Below are positions 57,201 through 64,000 of a stretch of DNA of 64,000 nucleotides, one piece after another. How positions within the stretch are numbered: position 1 is the first letter of the stretch; each line of letters starts with the position of its first letter. The stretch lies in assembly GCF_014203045.1 (NCBI RefSeq), contig NZ_JACHIF010000009.1:62001-126000 (forward strand). Reading direction: 5' to 3'. A program made the translations under genes and the position numbers. Below the pieces are notes generated by a model. The model saw only the letters and a list, made by a program, of their open reading frames with translations, made no database searches and was not told the origin of the DNA. The DNA is from Prosthecobacter dejongeii (GTDB lineage: Bacteria; Verrucomicrobiota; Verrucomicrobiia; Verrucomicrobiales; Verrucomicrobiaceae).

Positions 57201-59792
57201 ACGGTGCTGGCGAATGCTTCAGGCGGTAGCATGGGCAATGGCTTCCGTTTTTTCATCAATACCTGGGGCACGGCGGATGGACGACTGCTTTTTGAAACCG
57301 GCAATGGCACGGTGGGCGATTCTGCCTCTAGCAACACAGGGGTGTTTGCCTTCAATCAATGGAACCACCTCGCTGTTGTCGTAAATCGCACCGCTGGCAC
57401 GGCGAGTATTTACTGCAACCGCCGCCTCGTGAGCACTGACAGCAGCATTCGCACGGATTTTGCCAACAACCTCGCCCTCTACATCGGTAGGCTGGTCACC
57501 AGTGGTAATTTTCATGGTCAAATAGATGACCTTCGCCTGTATAACAAACTGCTCAGCAATACCGACATCGGTTCGTTAGGCGAAGGAAGCCCCAATGCCA
57601 CACCGACCATCACCACGCTAGCCTCCACAGCCAGCGCGACAACTACCAGCACTGCGGTCACCTTCACCGCAACGGCCAGTGATCCCAATGTGGGCACGGA
57701 GCTTTTCTACCGATATGACTTCGGTGATGGCACCAGCACCTCCTGGACGAATAACCCTGCGGTAGGCCACACCTACAGCGCTCCTGGTCGCTATGTGGTC
57801 ACCGTTTTTGTCAGCGATGGCAGTGCCGATGTCAGCACGACGATGACTCAAATCATTTACAATGCCCCTACGGCGACGCCGCCTTCCATCTCAGCCGAAA
57901 TGGCCTATGATAGCAGCCGCAACAAGGTATGGGTCGTCGCCCCAGATGGCAACGATCATGACAATAATGTCAGCACTCCGCCTCAGGGCATTGTGGTTCG
58001 TTTCGATGCTGTCACCCGTTCTGTAAACAACCGCATCAACCTGGGAGCCAATAGCGAACCCGTGGCACTCGCCATCCGCCCAGGCAATGCGGAAGTCTGG
58101 GTAGCAAACAAACGTGCTGGCAGCGTCAGCATCATCAATGCCGATACTGGGGCGGTGCTCACCACCCTCAATACAGGACGCGGCTCACTCCCTGTAGGAG
58201 TCGCCTTTAGTCCAGATGGCAGTGCTGCTTTTATCGCCTGCGAGGGACTGGAAGGTGTCTTGAAATACGACCCTGCCACTCGTGCTCAAACCGGTGTTGT
58301 AGATACTGGATCTGCCCCGCGCGGATTGGCAGTCACTGCGGATTCCACACGTGTTCTTGTCAGCCGCTTCCGCTCTCCTGACAATCGCGGTGAAGTCTGG
58401 GAATATACCCCAGCTTCGATTGTCCTAACCGGTAATGCCACCCCGGTGCGCACCTTTGCTATCAATCGCGATACCACCACAGTGGATGCCCCGAATGCAG
58501 CCCGAGGTGTGGCGAACTACCTTTCCCAAGTGGTGATCTCTCCCGATGGACTCAAGGCCTGGATCAACGCGAAAAAGGACAATATCTCCCGAGGCACCTC
58601 TACAGCCCGGGATGGCAACCCGCTGAACCATGAGAATACGGTACGCTCTCTCATTTCCCAACTCAGCCTAACTAGCAATGCCGAATTGACCGCCAACCGC
58701 ATTGACATTGATAACACTGGCATCACCGTATCAAGCTGCTTTTCTCCACGAGGCGACCTGCTATTCGCGGCTGCGATCGGCAATGAGCAAGTGGTGGTGA
58801 TTGACACCAATACCCGCAATACCTTGCCCGCTATCTCCACGGCCACAGGCACTCAGGTCCTCGGCTTTGGCCCTAGTGGTCTATGCACCAGCCCAGATGG
58901 CAGCAAGCTCTACGTGCACAATTTCCTCGAACGCAAAGTACGTGTCTTTGACATCACCGCACTGACGGCGGGCACGGGCTCGGCCGCCACACTTCTAGGT
59001 TCAGTGGATCTGACGACGACTGAACCCCTGACCGCCACGGTCCTCCAAGGGAAAAAACTATTCTATAACTCCGAAGACGTGCGACTGGCCTCAGAGGGCT
59101 ACATTTCGTGCGCTTCCTGCCACCTTGGAGGAGACCAAGATGGACGTGTGTGGGATCTCACCCAGTTTGGCGAAGGACTGCGCAATACCATTGATCTGCG
59201 TGGTCATGCCGGCATGGGCCATGGGGCTCTGCACTGGAGTGCAAACTTCAATGAAGTGCAGGACTTTGAAAATCAAATCCGCGATCTCAGTGGAGGCTCT
59301 GGCCTTATCAATGGCACTGTGAATACACCTCTGGGCACCTCCAATGCGGGTCTCAGTGCGGATCTCGATGCCTTAGCCGCTTACGTCACCTCGCTGAATA
59401 GCTTCCACGTCAGCCCTTACCGAAATCAAGATGGCAGCTTCACCGCTGGCGCAGTCGCAGGTGCCACCCATTTCACCAATAAAGGCTGCGCGACTTGCCA
59501 CACGGGGACCCCGATGACCGATAGCAATGCCACCACTTTTCCGCTGCACAATGTGGGCACCCAAAATGCCTCCAGCGGCCAACGGATCTTTGGCACGCTC
59601 ACAGGTCTAGACACCCCCACTTTACGCGCCGTGTGGAGCACCCCACCCTATCTGCATCGGGGCCAAGCGGCCACACTGGATGTGATTTTTAATACCACCC
59701 ATGCACCGGGCACGACCAACCATGCTCGTTTCCGTGAGCTGACGGCCCCCCAGCAGGCCGAACTACTCGACTACCTCGAAGAACTGGAATAA
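54207..59792 (+). CDS. Giant secreted multidomain protein with LVIVD, LamG, PKD, propeller and di-haem domains
   Basis: 1861 aa with signal peptide (1-22, ends LQAQ). Order: LVIVD-type propeller repeats (about 35-370, e.g. GWIDIFNVSNPAAPTLVRSV); Ig-like domain (about 376-485, ends QGNAITTERVFRFSTG); three LamG-like lectin repeats starting at about 487, 707 and 917, each with HY/HWR, RIYVNGTDRT and LDD(F/L)R; PKD (about 1130-1218, YDFGDGTST); YVTN-type propeller (about 1221-1604); and a C-terminal cytochrome-c-peroxidase-like domain with CASCH (1635-1639) and CATCH (1761-1765). Two haem c groups are expected. The AraC gene is 47 nt upstream. A surface redox or carbohydrate-binding role is inferred; no substrate is known. 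Confidence 0.88.
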   Translation: MIRSLVTRGVLALALTATLQAQVPVPQSTYTTGQLYVPLRTFTSLEIGIAPTYAIMHQGHLVIAGGRNGASDPTGYARLTTWRLSQSATPTVVNPSVVGTHLNDNIFKSHNMGFSGDLTQVRAGKFAIYNISNAAAPSLTVQGSGGKSSSHSTCWAGKYLYTGGEGYGTASGWIDIFNVSNPAAPTLVRSVDIPTITGFRCASVYVLGNVLVVSASLTNGIATFDLSDPTNPLLISVYRGDTGANTYTSYLSGHRLYGGGQAGGLYIYDIQNPENIQLVDQVTTLGGTPRYPVMQDEFVHLGNVGNGRYQKIRVDTVPAQIVANVPLPGRIESGSPTPKPEVAIPIGNLVFIGCVNGSNTGTSVNNSAGWILPHDTAPDTRAPDINAVRPLDGETRVATSSMIGVSFTDLLDTPSIGTSSLIVRPFGGSAISGTYSNMGGIVNFSPTTALSANTTYEIVVTAGGIKDTQGNAITTERVFRFSTGTSVDTTGAGLVLHYPLNETSGTTAEDAAGSNDGTLTNFPPSPWSAGLVGRSAVALDGTDDVISTASLDVGNTFSFSTWARINSGNTGLQTILGNCAGGFSTAGFKLFVYGSAHATTAGRIQLETGNGTAGNAATTAVGTMPFDQWVHIGLTVNRTTGTARIYVNGTDRTTDSSITTDFTTSAVLALGRMGPGPYYLGGHLDDFRLYNRVLNAADFDQLRSLCENPVAHWRMNSSTATSAPNGSALNLSSTGATYNTADSAEGSASIALDGSTGYATAPSSDLGNSFALATWVRVTSGTSTLETLAANSNAGLNSAGWRLYATGSTHTTPGRLILETGNGTNGTQVQTANNALTYNTWTHVTLMIDRVRGLSRIYVNGTDRTPAGTARTDFTTAGPLQIGRTADNASLLNGQLDDLRIHPRWLTETEIRVLAISKLLAHWRFDSSGGDESGFNRTATLLNGAGYSADHAQGTESLNLDGIANGLDDHATTTALDLGNQFSVSLWAKVTSSALGSRTVLANASGGSMGNGFRFFINTWGTADGRLLFETGNGTVGDSASSNTGVFAFNQWNHLAVVVNRTAGTASIYCNRRLVSTDSSIRTDFANNLALYIGRLVTSGNFHGQIDDLRLYNKLLSNTDIGSLGEGSPNATPTITTLASTASATTTSTAVTFTATASDPNVGTELFYRYDFGDGTSTSWTNNPAVGHTYSAPGRYVVTVFVSDGSADVSTTMTQIIYNAPTATPPSISAEMAYDSSRNKVWVVAPDGNDHDNNVSTPPQGIVVRFDAVTRSVNNRINLGANSEPVALAIRPGNAEVWVANKRAGSVSIINADTGAVLTTLNTGRGSLPVGVAFSPDGSAAFIACEGLEGVLKYDPATRAQTGVVDTGSAPRGLAVTADSTRVLVSRFRSPDNRGEVWEYTPASIVLTGNATPVRTFAINRDTTTVDAPNAARGVANYLSQVVISPDGLKAWINAKKDNISRGTSTARDGNPLNHENTVRSLISQLSLTSNAELTANRIDIDNTGITVSSCFSPRGDLLFAAAIGNEQVVVIDTNTRNTLPAISTATGTQVLGFGPSGLCTSPDGSKLYVHNFLERKVRVFDITALTAGTGSAATLLGSVDLTTTEPLTATVLQGKKLFYNSEDVRLASEGYISCASCHLGGDQDGRVWDLTQFGEGLRNTIDLRGHAGMGHGALHWSANFNEVQDFENQIRDLSGGSGLINGTVNTPLGTSNAGLSADLDALAAYVTSLNSFHVSPYRNQDGSFTAGAVAGATHFTNKGCATCHTGTPMTDSNATTFPLHNVGTQNASSGQRIFGTLTGLDTPTLRAVWSTPPYLHRGQAATLDVIFNTTHAPGTTNHARFRELTAPQQAELLDYLEELE

Positions 59793-59814
59793 GCGCACTT
59801 TTTTGCCTCCCACC

Positions 59815-59853
59815 AACAGCCCGATCTGCTTTATCCAGGTCGGGCTGTTTTGA
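59815..59853 (+). terminator. Terminator of the giant gene
   Basis: Arms AACAGCCCGA (59815-59824) and TCGGGCTGTT (59840-59849) end in TTTTG. The hairpin lies 22 nt after the stop codon. Confidence 0.85.
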
Positions 59854-59868
59854 TAAGGGCTGGATTCT

Positions 59869-60603
59869 ATGTTTCAGGGCTCCCCTTCACACGTATCAGT
59901 GAAGGTGCCCGCTTCCCTTTCATCTGCCATTACCGCTGAGATCGCACCGAGTATCCTGCTGGATTCACGACGCGCGCTGGTGCATCAAACGCAAGGATGG
60001 ATGGCGGTGGCCGACCTTCATTATGGATATGAAGTCCACCGTAGCCGCCAAGGGGCCCTCCTTCCCCACTGGGGCATGGGCCAGTGCCGCGCCACCCTGC
60101 TGGCCCTGCTCCATGATCATCGCCCACACAAACTCATCATCGTGGGAGATATCATGGATGGAAGCGGCTCTGTGGCGCAGACAGGCGCTTTTTTGGATAA
60201 CCTACGAACCTATGTTCCTGAGCTCATTTTGATCGAAGGCAACCATGATCGCTCGGGGCTCAAAAAAGGGTGGCATCTGCAAAAAACACATCGGGAAGAG
60301 GACTTCGTTTTCCATCATGGTCACCAGGGCATAGCGCCGCCATCACTGGCAGAGGACCTCTTTGGCCACCACTCACAGGTGATCTTCATCACAGGCCATG
60401 AGCACCCAGCCATCTCCCTCCGTGACGGCGCTGGGATGAAGTTAAAACTCCCGGCTCTAGTCCAACAGCGCGTCTGCGCAGAGATGCAGCATTGGATTCT
60501 GCCGGCCTTTTCCCCGTGGGCGGCAGGGGGCGAATATCGCGGCGAACATGAGAACCTGGCCACTTGGGCCTGCGCTCCAGCGCGGATCTGGAAAATCGCT
60601 TAA
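59869..60603 (+). CDS. Metallophosphoesterase, PdeM/YkoQ-like
   Basis: 244 aa calcineurin-like phosphoesterase. Metal motifs in order: AVADLHYGYE, IVGDIMDGSG, LIEGNHDRSG, FHHGHQGI and ITGHEHPA, all intact. The sequence resembles the SbcD-related single-domain group that includes the ligase-associated DNA-damage-response endonuclease PdeM, but no DNA ligase or helicase gene is beside it. The C-terminus (EYRGEHENLATWACAPA) is unusual. It starts 76 nt after the giant gene and is convergent with the O-antigen ligase gene. Confidence 0.85.
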   Translation: MFQGSPSHVSVKVPASLSSAITAEIAPSILLDSRRALVHQTQGWMAVADLHYGYEVHRSRQGALLPHWGMGQCRATLLALLHDHRPHKLIIVGDIMDGSGSVAQTGAFLDNLRTYVPELILIEGNHDRSGLKKGWHLQKTHREEDFVFHHGHQGIAPPSLAEDLFGHHSQVIFITGHEHPAISLRDGAGMKLKLPALVQQRVCAEMQHWILPAFSPWAAGGEYRGEHENLATWACAPARIWKIA

Positions 60604-60626
60604 CGCCACGCAATCTCGCGCGAACT

Positions 60627-63119
60627 TTAAATTTCAGGGCTTGCCAGCATAACCTGTTCCAGCAGCGCCCAGGCCTGACGCGCATCATGAAGATCCATGT
60701 AGATGTAAGCTAGTTCCAGCTTCATGTACGGGGGCACCTCTTTTAGCGCCACCACTTTTTCCGCCGTTAGCCGGGCCGCGGTCAGGTCTCCCATCGCACG
60801 CTTGGCATAAAAAAGTTCGATACCAGGCCGTGGATCGGAGGGATTAAAAACAAAGGCTTTTTCTAACCGCGCCACATCCGCCACACCAAAGGTTGCTGGC
60901 CGTTCCGGGCGCTTCAAAAACTTGCTCACCAGCAGCACGGCCTCCTCATATTTCCCGTCTCGCGCATACTTTTGAGACACATGCCGCCACCCATAAACCA
61001 GCATCTTGGGATGAGCCTGCAACCACTCGACCAATCTCTCTTGATTGCCTTTGTCATGCCATAGTTTAAAGAAAATCTGGAGCTGCTCAGGATCGACAGA
61101 ATCCAGCTTGGGATGGTTTGCTAAAAACTTACTCAGATACTCCTCCCACTCCGCTCCGCGTTGCGTAGCGTTCAGAAAAATGATCTGCATTTTAGGGCTT
61201 TCCGCCATGGCCCAGAGGGGTGGTCTCAGCTCTGGAAAGAGCCCCGTGTAGCCTAGCATTTCACCATAAGCGGAACTGAGTTCACCCGACTCCCGGGGGT
61301 GCCGACGCAAGCATTCCCGCCAAGGAATCATGGCCATCTCAGGTGCAAATTTCAGCCAATACACCCCTTCTTCAAAGCAAGTATTTGCATAGTGCGGCTC
61401 CAGTGTCCGCGAACGTCCGAAGTCTAACAAAGCACGCTCAGGGCGCTGCCGGAGTTGCAAGAGCAACTGCGCCCTCAAATAATAAAGTCGGTAATCTAAA
61501 GGCGTCAGCCAAATCGCCCGATCAGCCAGCACCAAAGCATCGCGAAAACGGCCCTGCTTCGTTAATTCAAACACCTCCCCCTTCAGCACCGGAACGATCG
61601 CAGGAAGATTCGGCAACCAAGCCGATGAAGCGATGGCCAGCCATACGCCCCCTAAGGCCACAATCGCCACGCCTGCGAGGCGAAAGCAGGTTTGCTCCAC
61701 CCGACCTGTAGCCACCTTCAGCCGTCTAGGCCGGATGGCTAGCCCTAGCAAAAGTGAAGTGTGCATGGCGTAGGCAATTCCGTGGTTAGGCACATCAAAC
61801 AAGGAGTGTACCAATGCCATTCCCGCACCGATAGCTGCGGTCTGCCGCCAGCGTCGGGCAGATCTCTCATGCGAGCGATGATCCACCGCCCCCTTCTTCC
61901 AAGGCCCTGTGGATTTGATGACCCAGAGCAGCAATAAACCACAAGGCATCAGTGCTAGCAGACCTCCCTCAAAGGCGAGCAAAAGAACATCACTCTCAGG
62001 GTGCAAAAAACGCACCCCAGAAACATCCAAATCCGACAAGACCGGAAAAATGGTACTGAATGTATCAAACCCATGCCCGATCCATGGCCGATCCACCACA
62101 TTGGCCAAGGTGGCCTTGGCCAAATCCACCCGTAAGGAAGAGGTGAAGACAGAGGCCTTTTCCTCCACGAGCAATCCCCGCAAACGCTCCCCCAACTTGC
62201 CACTGGAAACCAGGGCCACGGAGAAAACAGCCAGCAGGATAGCCACTGCCACTACCATCTTTCGGAACAATCCCTGCTTCATCGCAGCCGTGGTGATCCA
62301 CACCGCCATGCCGACGAAAAAGATCAACAGACCACCCCTTGAGGTGTTCATGAAAATGGTGATCAACGGCAAAAAGAACAGCCCTGCAAAGATCCACCCC
62401 AAATAAGACTTTCTCCGGTAGGTATCATAAGTCGCAGCCGCGCATAGGATGCACGTGATTGCATTCAAACTCGACGTGTGGTTTCGATTTGCAAACGGGC
62501 CAAAACTGCTGCCCAGCGGATCTTGCGGCCACCAGGAAAAAGGATAGCCTGCACTGTGGATCCACGAGGCCCCCGCTACCAGCGCCCCCCCCGCAGCCAG
62601 AGTGTATAAACACCAGCGGCGGCCCTCATCAGAGATCTTTTGCCCTAAGCACGTCCACAGCCACGCCATCCCAGCCATGACCACCAACCAGGATTCAAAA
62701 CTGGCTCGCGGATCTGGTGAGAGTGTCTGTGGCACTGCAATGCCCCAGGATTCCAGCAAGCTATCACGCCACGGGGCCTGAATGCCAAACCAACTCCCAG
62801 GCAGCAGCCCCACCAAAGGAACCAAGCCGAAGATTAACAGACTCACCGCCGCAATACCTGGCAACCGAAAAGCTGGAGGAGCGAAGACCACCGCCCCGCC
62901 CATCAAGCAACACACCGCCCCAAGGGACCAAACCCCGGATCCAGATCCCAACAAAAACGAAGCGATCACGACCAGGGCCAGTAGCACGCCCCGCCAGCCA
63001 GGCGCTGTCTCTTCAGCCTCACTCTTCTCCACAGACACTCGCCTCCGCTTGAATACTTTGACCTTTTGCAAAGGCACTTCCGTTTCGGATTTATCAGCGC
63101 TTAGCGGGTTGGATGACAT
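60627..63119 (-). CDS. O-antigen ligase family protein with TPR-like C-terminal half
   Basis: 830 aa. Residues about 40-500 are a polytopic Wzy_C protein (about twelve helices): FGPFANRNHTSSLNAITCIL, FMNTSRGGLLIFFVGMAVW, the catalytic-type loop ASVFTSSLRVDLAKATLANV, then HSLFDVPNHGIAYAMHTSLL. Residues about 510-830 are soluble helical repeats, TPR-like in length and pattern (e.g. FRDALVLADRAIWLTPLDYR). That combination occurs in ligases and polymerases that add glycans to proteins or lipids. The N-terminus is cytoplasmic and charged. It is downstream of the WecA-like gene (39 nt), separate from the 26-48 kb locus. Confidence 0.85.
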   Translation of the reverse strand: MSSNPLSADKSETEVPLQKVKVFKRRRVSVEKSEAEETAPGWRGVLLALVVIASFLLGSGSGVWSLGAVCCLMGGAVVFAPPAFRLPGIAAVSLLIFGLVPLVGLLPGSWFGIQAPWRDSLLESWGIAVPQTLSPDPRASFESWLVVMAGMAWLWTCLGQKISDEGRRWCLYTLAAGGALVAGASWIHSAGYPFSWWPQDPLGSSFGPFANRNHTSSLNAITCILCAAATYDTYRRKSYLGWIFAGLFFLPLITIFMNTSRGGLLIFFVGMAVWITTAAMKQGLFRKMVVAVAILLAVFSVALVSSGKLGERLRGLLVEEKASVFTSSLRVDLAKATLANVVDRPWIGHGFDTFSTIFPVLSDLDVSGVRFLHPESDVLLLAFEGGLLALMPCGLLLLWVIKSTGPWKKGAVDHRSHERSARRWRQTAAIGAGMALVHSLFDVPNHGIAYAMHTSLLLGLAIRPRRLKVATGRVEQTCFRLAGVAIVALGGVWLAIASSAWLPNLPAIVPVLKGEVFELTKQGRFRDALVLADRAIWLTPLDYRLYYLRAQLLLQLRQRPERALLDFGRSRTLEPHYANTCFEEGVYWLKFAPEMAMIPWRECLRRHPRESGELSSAYGEMLGYTGLFPELRPPLWAMAESPKMQIIFLNATQRGAEWEEYLSKFLANHPKLDSVDPEQLQIFFKLWHDKGNQERLVEWLQAHPKMLVYGWRHVSQKYARDGKYEEAVLLVSKFLKRPERPATFGVADVARLEKAFVFNPSDPRPGIELFYAKRAMGDLTAARLTAEKVVALKEVPPYMKLELAYIYMDLHDARQAWALLEQVMLASPEI

Positions 63120-63158
63120 CGGTTTGAAATTCAGTAAATAAACACGGAGTCCGGGGGA

Positions 63159-64000
63159 CTAGCGCGCATCTTCCCCGTCACTCAGCAGGGGCAGACCTTG
63201 CCATCTTTCCAGGCACCGTTCGAGTACCGTCACCAGCTCTTCTGCACGGCGCAGCCATTCATCGGCCTCATGCTGATCCTCCGGCCGACGCAAGGTAAAG
63301 ACACGTCCGCCACTTAGCTGCACCACCACCGGTATTCCCCCCGGTTCAGTTTCCGGTAAAAATCCCATCCACTTCAACCGATGACGGAAAAGAGTTTCGA
63401 ATTCCTTCAAACTCCCACAGAGCTCAATGTCAAAGTCCAGCACTCTTGCGTGGGCGCGAGCATGTTCCAGCCGGTGCCTACGTTCCATCGCGATGTCTAT
63501 CTGCTGGCGCAAATTTGACCAACTGCGCACATAGCCCAGGTAGCGAGCAGCACCGATGGCCAAAAGAAATAGCACGGCCCCCGCCACGGGTAAGGCAACT
63601 CCCTTTGTTAGCAAAATGCTGATGCCCACCAGACTGAGAACCACACAGACCGAATACATCGCCACCAGCGCGCGCCCCTTGCTGTAACCCAGAAGGATTA
63701 ACCGATGATGAATGTGCTCAGCATCCGCCCGAAAGATTGGCACCCCACGGATCGAGCGCCGGAGAATGGCAAAGGCCGTGTCTAAAATCGGCACACCCAG
63801 GGCGATCACGATCACCAAAAGAGCCGCGATGATCGAGCCCTTATTGGAACATTTCAGCGAGACTGACGCGACGAAAAAGCCGATCAAATACGCGCCGCCA
63901 TCCCCTAGAAAAATCTTCGCTGGCGGAAAATTAAAAAACAAAAATCCAGACAGCGCTCCCGCCATCACAATGGAAGCAATCATCACGTCCGAGAACCCAG
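63159..64000 (-). CDS. Undecaprenyl-phosphate phosphosugar transferase (WecA/TagO-like), partial
   Basis: Partial: the frame is open to the right edge (at least 280 codons), so the N-terminal half of the protein lies outside. MraY/WecA superfamily motifs: FLFFNFPPAKIFLGDGGAYL with the D-D/G metal loop, LGVPILDTAFAILRRSIRG, and ADAEHIHHRLILLGYSKGRA (the HIHHR motif is diagnostic of WecA/TagO rather than MraY). It puts the first phosphosugar on the lipid carrier. A soluble C-terminal tail of about 110 residues follows the last helix and is longer than in WecA. It is 39 nt upstream of the O-antigen ligase gene. Confidence 0.87.
   Translation of the reverse strand, partial: GFSDVMIASIVMAGALSGFLFFNFPPAKIFLGDGGAYLIGFFVASVSLKCSNKGSIIAALLVIVIALGVPILDTAFAILRRSIRGVPIFRADAEHIHHRLILLGYSKGRALVAMYSVCVVLSLVGISILLTKGVALPVAGAVLFLLAIGAARYLGYVRSWSNLRQQIDIAMERRHRLEHARAHARVLDFDIELCGSLKEFETLFRHRLKWMGFLPETEPGGIPVVVQLSGGRVFTLRRPEDQHEADEWLRRAEELVTVLERCLERWQGLPLLSDGEDAR

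Noticed and set aside
55669-57590. Three LamG-type segments as a DNA-level tandem repeat
   Set aside because: They are repeats at protein level but have diverged in DNA sequence, so no recent duplication or array is claimed.

Overview
The window reads as a chromosomal segment of a verrucomicrobium, most likely Verrucomicrobiaceae/Prosthecobacter-like. This is inferred from two PEP-CTERM proteins and a GEVED-domain protein, an exosortase-EpsI fusion, a giant LVIVD/LamG/PKD/cytochrome surface protein, coproheme decarboxylase (HemQ), and many starts without a Shine-Dalgarno. No rRNA, insertion sequence, integrase, prophage or CRISPR array was seen. There are two tRNA genes (Tyr-GTA and Val-TAC).

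Layout. 1-2 kb: a secreted GEVED/beta-propeller protein (cut by the window edge) behind a PEP-CTERM protein. 2-7.5 kb: a family-1 glycosyltransferase, ferredoxin, hemQ, a ParE-type toxin-antitoxin pair, thiG, an RsmC-like rRNA methyltransferase and tRNA-Tyr. 7.5-12.6 kb: purT, a four-LysM protein divergent from an N-acetylmuramoyl-L-alanine amidase, and a polar amino acid ABC permease/ATPase pair. 12.8-18.8 kb is the most unusual part. It holds a half-length, P-loop-degenerate adenylation protein ending 15 nt from the 3' end of tRNA-Val. Next come a full amino-acid-type AMP ligase, a fold-III PLP decarboxylase and an acyl carrier protein. A converging pair of GNAT-like paralogues closes the region. 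19-25.7 kb: a housekeeping run (dapB, folK, rppH) with a 607-aa membrane-anchored unknown, an MFS transporter and a 476-aa ferritin-like diiron candidate.

26.3-48.3 kb is a long minus-strand surface-polysaccharide region. Read in transcription order it runs HldA-type kinase, GmhA, two FkbM methyltransferases, Wzx flippase, GT9 heptosyltransferase-like, Wzy-like polymerase, FkbM methyltransferase, class I methyltransferase, two GT4 glycosyltransferases, exosortase-EpsI, acyltransferase and PEP-CTERM protein. It continues with PHP phosphoesterase, an adenylation/aminotransferase fusion, a bi-domain oxidoreductase and a heparinase II/III protein. Most junctions from 45.1 to 34.5 kb are 1-11 nt overlaps, so this looks like one translationally coupled operon. 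It would make, flip, polymerise and modify a glycan while also carrying the protein-sorting enzyme.

48.3-64 kb: DAHP synthase, an RRM RNA-binding protein, a class I rRNA methylase-like protein, a fatty acid hydroxylase/sterol desaturase and a coiled-coil membrane protein. Next are an AraC regulator directly upstream of the 1861-aa multidomain protein with two haem c motifs, a metallophosphoesterase, and a second polysaccharide pair (O-antigen ligase with TPR-like tail; WecA/TagO-type phosphosugar transferase cut by the right edge).

The best candidates for undescribed biology are the aminoacyl-ACP cassette with its half-ligase and GNAT neighbours, and the adenylation-aminotransferase fusion in the glycan operon.
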